A DNA stretch of 64,000 nucleotides, taken from NCBI GenBank assembly GCA_015228815.1, contig JADGCV010000005.1:62001-126000 (forward strand), written 5' to 3'. Of the stretch, positions 36,342 through 44,958 are shown piece after piece. Positions within the stretch are counted from its first letter, which is position 1. Every line of letters starts with the position of its first letter. Under the pieces are notes generated by a model. The model did not search any database and was not told where the DNA came from. It saw only the letters and a program-made list of their open reading frames with translations. Source of the stretch: Magnetococcales bacterium. GTDB lineage: Bacteria > Pseudomonadota > Magnetococcia > Magnetococcales > UBA8363. The position numbers and the translations under genes were made by a program.

Positions 36342-38294
36342 TCAGAGGCGTTCCTCCCCACCCGATAATTTGGCTATTTGTCGCTCCAGGGCGAAGGATT
36401 GTTCTTCCCACGCCTTCATTGCCCGGCCCAGGTTGGATTCGAGTCGTCCGTTTTCCGCCAATCGTTCCAGCAGCAGTTCCTTGTTTTCCCGGGCGTGCAG
36501 TCCGGGGTCGGTCAGGGCGTCGCGATTGGCCGCGAGCGCTGTTTCCAGCTCTTCGATTTCCTGCTCCAGAATGGCGATCTGGCGCCGCGGATCACGGGTG
36601 GCAAGGTCCATCTCCCTGCGCCGCTGGGCCGCTTCCCGGCGACGGTCCCTGGGACTGGAACGGGGGGTGGTGGACGTATCCGGATTGGATCCCTTTTCGC
36701 TGGCGACCAGGTCGAGATAATCGTCCAGGCTCCCTTCCCAGGGGCGAATGGTTCCCCCGGCGATCAACCAGAAACGATCGCATACCGTTTCCATCAGATC
36801 ACGGTCGTGGGTTACCAGGATCATCGATCCCGCATAGTCGGACAATCCTTCCTCCAGGGCGGCCCGTGATTCCATGTCCAGATGGTTGGTGGGTTCGTCG
36901 AGCAACAGCAGGTTGGGGGCGGCGAGAAACAACCGGGCCAGGGCCAGGCGGGCCTTCTCGCCGCCCGACAGGACCGATACGGTCTTGAATACCTCTTCTC
37001 CCGAAAACAGAAATCCGCCGAGCAAGGTCCGGATTTTTTCTCCCGTCATTCCCTTTCCGGCGGCGCGTGTCGCCGATTCCAGGATGGTTTCTCCGGCCAG
37101 GAGCGCTTCCATCGCATGTTGGGCAAAGTGACCGCTCACGACCCGGTCTCCCAGGATGACGCTTCCCCGGTCGGGGGCCAGGGTGCGGTGGATGATCTTG
37201 AGCAGGGTCGATTTGCCGGCGCCATTGGGACCGAGAAGACCCACCCGGTCGCCCCGTTCCAGGTTCAGGGTGACATTGGCAAATACCGGCAAGGGGCCAA
37301 ACTCCTTGGAAACTCCGTTCAGGGCGAGGACCTCGCGCGCCGATGGCGGCGGCTCGGGAAGCGCCACCCGATCGAGGTGACGTTGCGACACGACGGTTCG
37401 TACCGGTTCGATCCGGTCCAGACGCTTGATCCGGCTTTGTACCTGCCTGGCCTTGGTCGCCTTGGCGCGGAACCGGCGGATGAATCGTTCCAGATGATCG
37501 ATCTCCTGCTTTTGCCTTTCGGCCAGTTTTTCCTGTTGCAGCAGGCGTTCCTGGCGTTGCGACAGATAACGTTCGAAATCGACCGAGTACCGGGTGACCG
37601 TTTTTCCCTCGATCGCAACCGTTACCCGGGTGGTGCGCTGAATGAAACCGCGGTCGTGCGAAATGATCATGCAGGTGGCGGCTCCGTTTTGAATGAACCG
37701 TTCCAGCCAGGCGCAGGATTCCAGATCCAGATGATTGGTCGGTTCGTCCAGGAGCAGCAGGTCGGCACGGGAAAACAACAGCCGCGCCAGGGCGATCCGC
37801 ATACGCCATCCTCCCGAGAAGGTATCCAGAGGACGTTCCAGATCCGCGGTCGAAAAGCCCAGGCCGTGCAGAATGGCGCCGCAGCGACTTTCGGCACTGA
37901 AGGAATCGAGCGCTTCAAGTCGATGTTCGATGTCACCCAGTCGTTCCAGAACCTCCCGCGGTGGGGTTTCATGCGCCTCGATGACCCGGTCGAGCCGTTC
38001 CCGTTCCCTTCTGAGCTGCATCAATTCGGTATCTCCCTCCAGGGTCTCCTCAAGAATCGGACGCCCGGAAGGGGTCGGTTCCTGGGCCAGCATTCCGATC
38101 CGGACCCCTCCCGCCAGACGGATTTCCCCTTCATCGCATTCGAGGGCGCCGACGATCATCTTGAACAGGGTGGTCTTGCCACACCCGTTGGGACCGATCA
38201 CCGCAACCTTCTCTCCCCGATGGATCGTCAGGCTGGAGGGAGAGAACAGCTCTTTGGCGGCAAAACTTTTTTTGATATTTTCGATGAACAGCAT
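36342..38294 (-). CDS. ABC-F family ATPase (Uup/YheS-like)
   Basis: A 650-residue soluble protein starting MLFIENIKKSF; upstream in-frame codons show no homology. Two ABC domains in tandem: first Walker A GPNGCGKTT, signature FSGGW and LLLLDEPTNHLD; then second GPNGAGKST, LSGGE and LLLLDEPTNHLDME. The Arg/Lys-rich linker between them (HLERFIRRFRAKATKARQ) is the ABC-F P-site tRNA-interaction motif. The C-terminus is coiled coil. ABC-F proteins act on ribosomes as translation factors and lack membrane domains. It diverges from the AsmA/YdbH-like gene (78 bp between starts). Confidence 0.93.
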   Translation of the reverse strand: MLFIENIKKSFAAKELFSPSSLTIHRGEKVAVIGPNGCGKTTLFKMIVGALECDEGEIRLAGGVRIGMLAQEPTPSGRPILEETLEGDTELMQLRRERERLDRVIEAHETPPREVLERLGDIEHRLEALDSFSAESRCGAILHGLGFSTADLERPLDTFSGGWRMRIALARLLFSRADLLLLDEPTNHLDLESCAWLERFIQNGAATCMIISHDRGFIQRTTRVTVAIEGKTVTRYSVDFERYLSQRQERLLQQEKLAERQKQEIDHLERFIRRFRAKATKARQVQSRIKRLDRIEPVRTVVSQRHLDRVALPEPPPSAREVLALNGVSKEFGPLPVFANVTLNLERGDRVGLLGPNGAGKSTLLKIIHRTLAPDRGSVILGDRVVSGHFAQHAMEALLAGETILESATRAAGKGMTGEKIRTLLGGFLFSGEEVFKTVSVLSGGEKARLALARLFLAAPNLLLLDEPTNHLDMESRAALEEGLSDYAGSMILVTHDRDLMETVCDRFWLIAGGTIRPWEGSLDDYLDLVASEKGSNPDTSTTPRSSPRDRRREAAQRRREMDLATRDPRRQIAILEQEIEELETALAANRDALTDPGLHARENKELLLERLAENGRLESNLGRAMKAWEEQSFALERQIAKLSGGEERL

Positions 38295-38372
38295 GAAAAA
38301 CAGCCTGTCGGAAACCTTCCATGAGGGTAAAACGGGAGGCCATTCTAGGGGAGGGGTTCGGGAGGGGGCAAG

Positions 38373-41009
38373 ATGAAAATGCACAAAGGGGTCAAGAGGT
38401 TCATTTTCGTGGTGTCGCGTTTTGTTCCGGCATCCTTCCTGATTCTGCTCACGATCCTTTCCGTGGTCCTGTTCCTGATGTTCTTTCAATACTCATGGCG
38501 CGCAACCTTTCTGGAGTGGACCGGTATCCGACCGCCGTTTATGATCGAGGTCAAATCTCCCTGGGTGCGGTTGCACCCCTTGGAACTGGGAAGCGATGGT
38601 GTCCGGATCTTCTTTATTTCGGGGGCGACGCTCAATCTTGACCGGGTGGTCATCGGCGCCGGCATGGGAATCCTGACGCGATGGTCGCTTGAATATCTTC
38701 GTCTGGACAGACCGGTGTTGCGCTTGCCGACGCCGGTGACCGCCATGGAATACGCGGCGGATGAATCCAGGGAAGATGCGCGGGAAATGTTTTTTCCCTG
38801 GCCGTTCGGGATCGATGGGGTGGAAATCGTGGCGGGGGAGGTGATTCAAGCGGCGATTCCGGGAAAGGAAGGGTGGCGGATTCATGATCTTTCCCTTCTC
38901 GGTCAGGATCTGACTACCGAAGCCATCGAGATTCATTTCAATGCCCGGGCCGATCCCGGAGGGGGGATCCATGGGGTGGTGCGTTGGCGGGCGAGGGGTG
39001 ATCTCGATGTGGTGACTCATGCCGATGGCGCCCCTCTGGCCGGGATTTCCCGGTGGCTGGGGCGTTCCGGTCTCTCGGGAACCCTGGTGGGCGATCTTGA
39101 GGCCTCGCGCCGTCCGGGTGCGGGATTGACCGTGAAACTGGCCGGACAGGTGTCTGGATGGGGGTATGGTCGCTGGGGTGGCGATTTGAAGGTGGAGGCG
39201 GCGGGAGATGGGGAACGGTTGTGGGGGCGGTTTCATGGTCTGGTCCGTCCGGGGCCGGGGGAACGATTCGTGCCGCTGGGTGGACGATGGTTGGCTGCGG
39301 GCGTGCGGACGGGAAAGGACTGGACCCTGAACGGGGAACTGGATGGGGGCGCCCTGGGACGGTTGACCCTGACCCGTGCGGCGGGGGCATGGAACGTCGG
39401 TGTGGGGCCGGGGAACGGAATCGATTTGAATCGGGTGTCGCGGTTTGTGCCCGGATGGGGGACGGCGCCGGGGGTCAAGGGGCGACTCCAGGGACGTTTG
39501 ACGTTGCGTGGTCCGGAAACAAATGGGTCGGTGGCGTTTGATTATCGCCTCCGGGTCCGCAAGGGGGAATGGAGCGCTCCGAAAGATGCGGCCATGGAAG
39601 GGGTCGAGGCCGTGGTCCGTGGAACGGGACGGGTGTCCGCGGGCGGGGAAGGTCATGGCAGCCTTGACCTTTCGCTCGTGTCGGGAGAATGGCTGGTCGG
39701 AACCCTCTATGGCAATCTGGCCCGGGAAGAGGCGCGGGCAAGGCTCGATGGCGTCTGGGATGGGGACGGGGTGACGACGGTTGCGGGTGAAGTGACGGGG
39801 CGGACGGGGCGTCTGCATTCAATTTCCTGGAAACGGGGCCGGGATGGTTTTCTGCTTGGGGCCACCCTCGAAAAGGGGGACCTGGGCTGGTTGAGCGAAA
39901 ATTATTTCCAGGGTTTCTCCGCTTCCGCGGGGCGGGGTGGTGAAACGGCGATACGGGTTCGGGGTCTTGCGTGGGGAACCTTGTCGGGAAAGTTTACGTC
40001 ACGGGGAATACCCGACTTTTCGACCTTGAAGGGTTTGATCGAACTCGATGAAGGGGAGGTGGTGGCGGGTGGGGTGCGGGCTTCCGGCGTCCGACTCCGG
40101 TTGCCTCTTCACGGGGCGGATACGTCGGTTCCGGTGACGCCGGGGATGTTCAAGGTCACTTCCCTGACGGTCGGGGACATGGCATTGCCTTCCATCGGCC
40201 TGGCCCCAACCTGGCATGGCGGCGATCTCCGCATGGGGGGCGCCTGGACCGGTCCGTTTCAGGGGGGAACGATTCGTCTGGATCGGATATCCCTGTCACT
40301 CGCCGGTGTACCAGGATTGGCAATGGCGGGGATGGGGCGGGATGTGCAATTTTCCCTGCCCTTTGCCGCGAACCAGCCGGTTCGCGTGGATTTTGATTTT
40401 CCTTTGATCCAGGTTCTTCCGAACGGCGTGTCCCTGGAAGGGACCGTGACGGCATTTCTGTTCGGGGGCGTGGCCAGGGGGTCGGGGTTGGGAATGGTCT
40501 GGAACGGTCCCTCTCCGGAATGGCGGGCCGACATCGATTTTTCCGAACTTGATCTGGAACGGCTGACGGAAGCCACCGGAATCGGCAGAATCACGGGGAC
40601 CCTGTCGGGGGAGATCCTTCGGTTGCGCGTGGTGGGAGACACACCTGTCGCCTTCCAGGCCCGGGTGGCGACCGTTCCGGGAAAAACGACCCAGACGATT
40701 CATGTCAAGGCACTGGAAAATATTCAGATCCTTGGGGGTGGCGGTGCGGCGGCTTCCCTGAATCGCGGGATCATGGCGCTTTTCAAGGAATACCGTTATC
40801 GCACTTTGGGCTTTCAGTGTACATTGAAAAACGATATGTTTGAACTTTCCGGCGTCCGCAATGAAAACGGCAAGTCATGGCTCGTCGAAGGGGGATGGGT
40901 GCCGCCAAAGGTGGATGTGGTCAGTCATCAACGGTCGATTCCCTGGACGGAGATGATCGACCGTTTGCGGTCGATCGGTCGGAGCGATGAAAAGCCTATC
41001 GTCCGATGA
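38373..41009 (+). CDS. AsmA/YdbH-like envelope protein
   Basis: An 878-residue protein with one N-terminal transmembrane anchor (FLILLTILSVVLFLMFF) and a long beta-rich periplasmic body, as in AsmA/TamB/YdbH proteins that bridge inner and outer membranes for phospholipid transport. The C-terminal part (IHVKALENIQILGGGGAAASLN, FKEYRYRTLGFQCTL) resembles the YdbH C-terminal region. GGGAGGGGGCAAG precedes the ATG. A YdbL-like gene lies downstream at 44295; in enterobacteria ydbH-ynbE-ydbL form one operon. The last 61 bp are part of a direct repeat (see 40949-41009), so the present 3' end abuts an inserted R-M system but the reading frame is intact. Confidence 0.75.
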   Translation: MKMHKGVKRFIFVVSRFVPASFLILLTILSVVLFLMFFQYSWRATFLEWTGIRPPFMIEVKSPWVRLHPLELGSDGVRIFFISGATLNLDRVVIGAGMGILTRWSLEYLRLDRPVLRLPTPVTAMEYAADESREDAREMFFPWPFGIDGVEIVAGEVIQAAIPGKEGWRIHDLSLLGQDLTTEAIEIHFNARADPGGGIHGVVRWRARGDLDVVTHADGAPLAGISRWLGRSGLSGTLVGDLEASRRPGAGLTVKLAGQVSGWGYGRWGGDLKVEAAGDGERLWGRFHGLVRPGPGERFVPLGGRWLAAGVRTGKDWTLNGELDGGALGRLTLTRAAGAWNVGVGPGNGIDLNRVSRFVPGWGTAPGVKGRLQGRLTLRGPETNGSVAFDYRLRVRKGEWSAPKDAAMEGVEAVVRGTGRVSAGGEGHGSLDLSLVSGEWLVGTLYGNLAREEARARLDGVWDGDGVTTVAGEVTGRTGRLHSISWKRGRDGFLLGATLEKGDLGWLSENYFQGFSASAGRGGETAIRVRGLAWGTLSGKFTSRGIPDFSTLKGLIELDEGEVVAGGVRASGVRLRLPLHGADTSVPVTPGMFKVTSLTVGDMALPSIGLAPTWHGGDLRMGGAWTGPFQGGTIRLDRISLSLAGVPGLAMAGMGRDVQFSLPFAANQPVRVDFDFPLIQVLPNGVSLEGTVTAFLFGGVARGSGLGMVWNGPSPEWRADIDFSELDLERLTEATGIGRITGTLSGEILRLRVVGDTPVAFQARVATVPGKTTQTIHVKALENIQILGGGGAAASLNRGIMALFKEYRYRTLGFQCTLKNDMFELSGVRNENGKSWLVEGGWVPPKVDVVSHQRSIPWTEMIDRLRSIGRSDEKPIVR
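40949..41009. repeat. Left copy of 61-bp direct repeat flanking the R-M system
   Basis: The last 20 codons and stop of the YdbH-like gene. Identical to 43187-43247 except at 40997 (T against C). Similarity fades but continues for some 15 bp to the right (TTGGAAGAA against CTGGAAGAA). Confidence 0.95.
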
Positions 41010-41074
41010 CAGGTTGGAAGAACAGGTCAGAAGCTTTTGAAGGTGATCATTCGCTGTACGACAAGGACTACGGC

Positions 41075-41908
41075 ATGATACAGGATGAACGTGATGTCCG
41101 ATATCTTGAAATCGTGATGGAGCCGATTCGAGCCTGTGCCAATTATACTCCAAAATTTGGCAAGGGTCGTGGCGATGGCCTGTCTTTGCCGGAATTTCTG
41201 ACCCTTTATCGGTCCGACCCGTTTTATGCCTGGTTTGGCCTTGACAACCCCTTGATGTATGCTGCTCACAAGGCTGCTGGCGGCATGACGAGCGTTTATC
41301 GCCAGATCGGTATCGGTTGTGAAAAATTATTCCGACAAGTTTTGTGTGACCATCTTGGGCTGTCGGTCGAGGCTGTAAACTGGTCTTATACCGTACCTAC
41401 GTCTGGAGGGAAAACGCGCACGCTTCATCTGGATGGTCGGGTTTCCCTGGCCGACATTCGCAACACCTCCACCCGAAAGCGATTTCACGGCTGGATGGAG
41501 CAGGCTGCCGCTGCGGCAGGTGTGGCCAAACCAGTGTTTGCATCACTTGCCGGCGTCGTTTTCGAGATTCGCCAAGGCTACAAAAGCAAGGATTCCAAGC
41601 GTCAGAATGCCGATATCGCCAACGCTTCAATTGCCTATGCCAACGCTTATCTGCCTTGTGCTGTCATTCTCTCGGCTCAAATCGATGACGATGTTTTGTT
41701 GCGCTACCGTCGTGATCGGTGGTCCGTACTCATAGGTATCGTCGGATCGAATGATTCGCTCGAATCTACCTATGAGTTTATGGCTGAGATTATCGGATAT
41801 GATCTTGCAGGATTTTTTCAACGCAATAGAGTTGCATTGAGGGCCGAAATCGACATCGTGTTGCGGGCCTTGTTGGCCCCTGAAACTCCATGGAGGGAGG
41901 TTGAATGA
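41075..41908 (+). CDS. Putative type II restriction endonuclease
   Basis: No family motif is certain, but the gene is coupled (ATGA, 41905-41908) to a DNA methyltransferase and has the size of a type II enzyme (277 aa from ATG 41075). That start has AAGGA upstream; an ATG at 41006 is in frame but lies in the stop codon of the preceding gene, inside the duplicated target DNA, and has no ribosome site. A possible PD-(D/E)XK-type core lies in ...VVFEIRQGYKSKDSKRQNAD (about residues 160-180). The methyltransferase partner resembles M.CfrBI-type enzymes, so a CfrBI-like specificity is a guess. Codon use is less GC-rich than the flanking genes. Confidence 0.72.
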   Translation: MIQDERDVRYLEIVMEPIRACANYTPKFGKGRGDGLSLPEFLTLYRSDPFYAWFGLDNPLMYAAHKAAGGMTSVYRQIGIGCEKLFRQVLCDHLGLSVEAVNWSYTVPTSGGKTRTLHLDGRVSLADIRNTSTRKRFHGWMEQAAAAAGVAKPVFASLAGVVFEIRQGYKSKDSKRQNADIANASIAYANAYLPCAVILSAQIDDDVLLRYRRDRWSVLIGIVGSNDSLESTYEFMAEIIGYDLAGFFQRNRVALRAEIDIVLRALLAPETPWREVE

Positions 41909-43161
41909 CTTCTCTACTGACTGCCCGATCGCTTGCCACATTTCGTTCCGATCTGCGTCAGCGGGCCGATTACACGCATAAATACAATTACCAGAGCGGT
42001 CGTCATGGATGGTTGCGTCTTACTCCCGCCTATTCTGTAAAGATGGTTGAAGAGATGCTGTCTAACGGTCCGAGGGATCCCTCCCATGTACTTGACCCTT
42101 TTTGTGGTACAGCCACGACTGCCCTGTGCGCCGTGAACCGGGGCCATGAGGCAACCACGATCGAGATCAATCCTTTTCTGGTATGGCTGGCTGCCACGAA
42201 AACGGCCCCTTATGCCATTGCCACGCTCAAGACGACGCGGTATGCGTGCGACGAAGCCTTGGCTCTGGTCGCCAAACGCAATGCGTCCCTTATGCCCGAA
42301 CCTCCCATTCATAACATTGCCCGCTGGTGGAATATCCCGGCCCGGCACTTCTTGCGCAAGCTGCGGCCTGCAATCGAGCAGGTCACGGTACCTGGCTCCG
42401 CCGAATGTTCTCTGTTGAAGGTGGCTTTCTGTCGCACCCTCATCACATTGTCGAATGCCGCTTTCAACCACCAATCCATGTCATTTTGCAATGATGACCA
42501 GACCCGATCGGATTCGCCTTCCGATCTGTCCGGATTGTTTCGTGATGACGTGTCCCATGTTCTTGCCGGGGCGATGCAGGCCCCGCAAGGAGAGGTCCAC
42601 ATTATCCATGGCGATGCCAGAGCCTTGCATCTTGTGAAAGATCGTTTCGATCTTGTGATTACTTCGCCACCTTACGCCAACCGCATGTCTTATGTTCGAG
42701 AGTTGCGACCCTATATGTATTGGCTGGGCTATCTTGCCAATGGTCGTGATGCTGGTGAACTCGACTGGAAGGCAATTGGAGGAACCTGGGGCATTGCTAC
42801 CAGTCGTTTGGCGGATTGGCAACCGAATCGCGAGACGTTTACTCCAAAATGGCTGGCGCCGATTCTGGATGCCATTGCCCACAACGATCATGCGAACGGT
42901 CGCTTGTTGGCCAACTACATCGCCAAATACTCTGAAGATATGTGGCATCATTTTATCGGCCTGTCCAAGATCATGGTTCCAGGAGGAAGGATTCATTATA
43001 TTGTTGGCAATTCAACTTTCTACGGCACCTTGTTGCCGACCGAGCGGCTTTATGTCGATATGTTGGCCGAACTTGGCTTCAGCAATCTTGCGATAACGCC
43101 GATACGTAAACGCAATTCGAAGAAAGAGCTTGTGGAATTTGATGTTTCCGGACGGGCATGA
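41905..43161 (+). CDS. Site-specific DNA methyltransferase (probably N4-cytosine) of the R-M pair
   Basis: A 418-residue enzyme with a strong GGAGGGAGG site in front of its ATG, which overlaps the endonuclease stop. SAM-binding motif I is DPFCGTATT (residues 64-72); catalytic motif IV is TSPPY (253-257), the S/T-PPY form seen mostly in N4-cytosine methyltransferases. Motif I precedes motif IV with an unusually long spacer, which may hold the target-recognition region. It protects host DNA from the upstream endonuclease. The pair sits between 61-bp direct repeats. Confidence 0.88.
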   Translation: MTSLLTARSLATFRSDLRQRADYTHKYNYQSGRHGWLRLTPAYSVKMVEEMLSNGPRDPSHVLDPFCGTATTALCAVNRGHEATTIEINPFLVWLAATKTAPYAIATLKTTRYACDEALALVAKRNASLMPEPPIHNIARWWNIPARHFLRKLRPAIEQVTVPGSAECSLLKVAFCRTLITLSNAAFNHQSMSFCNDDQTRSDSPSDLSGLFRDDVSHVLAGAMQAPQGEVHIIHGDARALHLVKDRFDLVITSPPYANRMSYVRELRPYMYWLGYLANGRDAGELDWKAIGGTWGIATSRLADWQPNRETFTPKWLAPILDAIAHNDHANGRLLANYIAKYSEDMWHHFIGLSKIMVPGGRIHYIVGNSTFYGTLLPTERLYVDMLAELGFSNLAITPIRKRNSKKELVEFDVSGRA

Positions 43162-43186
43162 ACTAATTTTGATCGGATTGGAAGAA

Positions 43187-43247
43187 GGAGATGATCGACC
43201 GTTTGCGGTCGATCGGTCGGAGCGATGAAAAGCCCATCGTCCGATGA
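43187..43247. repeat. Right copy of 61-bp direct repeat flanking the R-M system
   Basis: Reproduces the 3' end of the YdbH-like gene, still readable as MIDRLRSIGRSDEKPIVR plus stop, but without the rest of the gene. It lies 25 bp after the methyltransferase stop. One mismatch to 40949-41009. Confidence 0.95.
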
Positions 43248-43340
43248 TGGTCTGGAAGAAGTCAAAGGGATTGTTCCCCAGGTCTTTGGTGGTGACATTG
43301 TATCCACGGTCGTGTTGTACCCGTCCCTGTGAGGCCGATC

Positions 43341-44195
43341 ATGCCTGAACTCTACCCCATCGAGGATCAACATCTTGATGATGCGTGCCGGTTTCTTCAC
43401 GCCAATCTTAATGGCAAGGTCTCTCCCGATGAATGGAAGGTCGTTTATCGCCGTCCCTGGGATCCTGAAAAGCCGAATAATGGTTTCATGTTGCGGCATC
43501 AGGACCGGATCGTCGGGGTCTTCATGGCCATTTACAGCCGGAGGATGATTCGGGGCCGCGTGGAACGATTCTGCAATCCCAACAGTTGGGTCGTTGAAAA
43601 GGATTTTCGAACACAGAGCATGTTGTTGCAGCGTGCCCTGCTGGCGCAGAAAGAGCGGCACTTTTTCATCACCACGCCCAATCCTGTCGTCGCCAAGATT
43701 TTCAGAAGATCCAGGTTTCAATACATGCCGGACCAGATTACGGTGATTCCCTGTTTTCCCTGGATTCCTCTTGGCCGTGATTTTGCGGAGATCATCGATT
43801 CCGGAGAGGATCTTGAAAATCTTCTGGACGCATCCTGCCGTCAAATCTTTGCGGACCATCGTGACATTCCCTGGTTGCATCATGTGGCCGCAGGTGTTCC
43901 GGGGCGTTACGTGTACGTGATCTTCAAAAAAAAACGGTTAAAAAAGATGAACAGCGTTCGCATTTTATACATGAGCAACCCGGATCGTTTTCCTGGCTGT
44001 CGTCATCTGTTGTCAAACTATTTTTTGCGACGCCATTTTGCGGTTACCATGCAGATCGACCATCGTTTTCTTGGCATGACGCTCCCCTTTTCCCTGCACC
44101 GCCAGGAAACTCAACCAAGGATGTTTCTCAGCGATTCTTTGGGGGCGTCTGACTTTGGTTACATTTATTCCGAATCCGCGGCCATGGATCAGTGA
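43341..44195 (+). CDS. GNAT-like acyltransferase, substrate unknown
   Basis: A 284-residue protein beginning MPELYPIEDQHLDDACRFL, with GAGG six bases upstream. The N-terminal 140 residues have the strand-helix pattern of a GNAT fold (LRHQDRIVGVFMAIYSRR, NSWVVEKDFRTQSMLLQRAL), with the acetyl-CoA loop poorly conserved. The C-terminal half is unassigned. Similar proteins occur in polysaccharide loci. It sits between the R-M insertion and the YdbL-like gene. Confidence 0.6.
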   Translation: MPELYPIEDQHLDDACRFLHANLNGKVSPDEWKVVYRRPWDPEKPNNGFMLRHQDRIVGVFMAIYSRRMIRGRVERFCNPNSWVVEKDFRTQSMLLQRALLAQKERHFFITTPNPVVAKIFRRSRFQYMPDQITVIPCFPWIPLGRDFAEIIDSGEDLENLLDASCRQIFADHRDIPWLHHVAAGVPGRYVYVIFKKKRLKKMNSVRILYMSNPDRFPGCRHLLSNYFLRRHFAVTMQIDHRFLGMTLPFSLHRQETQPRMFLSDSLGASDFGYIYSESAAMDQ

Positions 44196-44294
44196 CGGAT
44201 TCGAATGGAGCGGCTTTGATGTCATCGTTCGAATCTCCCGTTTCTTCGCTTAAGGGGGAGATGTGGGCAAGCGCAACCTTTGGGAGGAAGAGAA

Positions 44295-44957
44295 ATGGGC
44301 CTGTCGCGTTTGGCTGGGGGAATGGTCGGGTTGTTGACGATGCTGTTGGCCGCCTGTGTCACCGTCAATGTCTATTTTCCCGCTCCGGCGGTGGATCAGG
44401 CGGCGCAACGGATCGTGCGCGAGGTGTGGAGCGGCATGAAGCCACCCGAATCTTCCATGGAAGAAAAGAAAACTCCCGAGAATCAGCCGGTACCCGCCCA
44501 GCCTCGGGAAAAGAGCGTTCCCGAACGGCAATCGTTGCGCTCGCATTCCCTGTTGGTGATCGTCAACGCCGTGCTGTCATGGACGGTCCCTTCCGCGGCG
44601 GCAGCGGATCTTGATGTTTCCTCCCCGGCCATCCGTGACATCGCCGGACGCCTGAAGAATCGGGCTGGAGGGGCATTGAAACCCTTTCTTTTTGGTGGCC
44701 AGGTGGGCATCAATCGTGACGGTGATCTGGAAATTCGTTCCGAGGAGGGGCTGCCGTTGCAGCAAAAAGGAGCGTTGCGTTCCTCGGTTCGCGAGGACAA
44801 TATCGATCGCGCCCAACTTTATCGGGAAATCGCCGTGGCCAACGGCCATCCGGAGTGGGAGGCGGACATACGGGCCCGGTTTGCCTTGAAATGGGTTTCC
44901 GAGGCGCCGGCAGGTTGGGCGGTGCAGAAACCGGATGGCTCGTGGGTGAAAAAGTGA
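44295..44957 (+). CDS. YdbL/DUF1318-like lipoprotein
   Basis: A 220-residue protein starting at ATG 44295, with GGAGG seven bases upstream. A lipobox LLAAC places the lipid on Cys21; CVTVNVYFPAPAVDQAAQRIV directly after it is the usual start of DUF1318 lipoproteins. The C-terminal ~100 residues carry the YdbL pattern (IRDIAGRLKNR, QLYREIAVANGHPEWEADIRARFA, APAGWAVQKPDGSWV). YdbL works with YdbH and YnbE in envelope phospholipid transport in E. coli. Here the YdbH-like gene is 3.3 kb upstream. A Pro-rich insert and a second hydrophobic segment (LLVIVNAVLSWTVPSAAAA) lie between lipobox and domain, so a fusion of two lipoproteins or proteins is possible. Confidence 0.8.
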   Translation: MGLSRLAGGMVGLLTMLLAACVTVNVYFPAPAVDQAAQRIVREVWSGMKPPESSMEEKKTPENQPVPAQPREKSVPERQSLRSHSLLVIVNAVLSWTVPSAAAADLDVSSPAIRDIAGRLKNRAGGALKPFLFGGQVGINRDGDLEIRSEEGLPLQQKGALRSSVREDNIDRAQLYREIAVANGHPEWEADIRARFALKWVSEAPAGWAVQKPDGSWVKK

Positions 44958-44958
44958 T

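Noticed and set aside
36882-38324. Plus-strand open frame of 480 codons opposite the ABC-F gene
   Set aside because: The minus strand carries complete, correctly ordered ABC-F motifs; the plus frame does not resemble any family.
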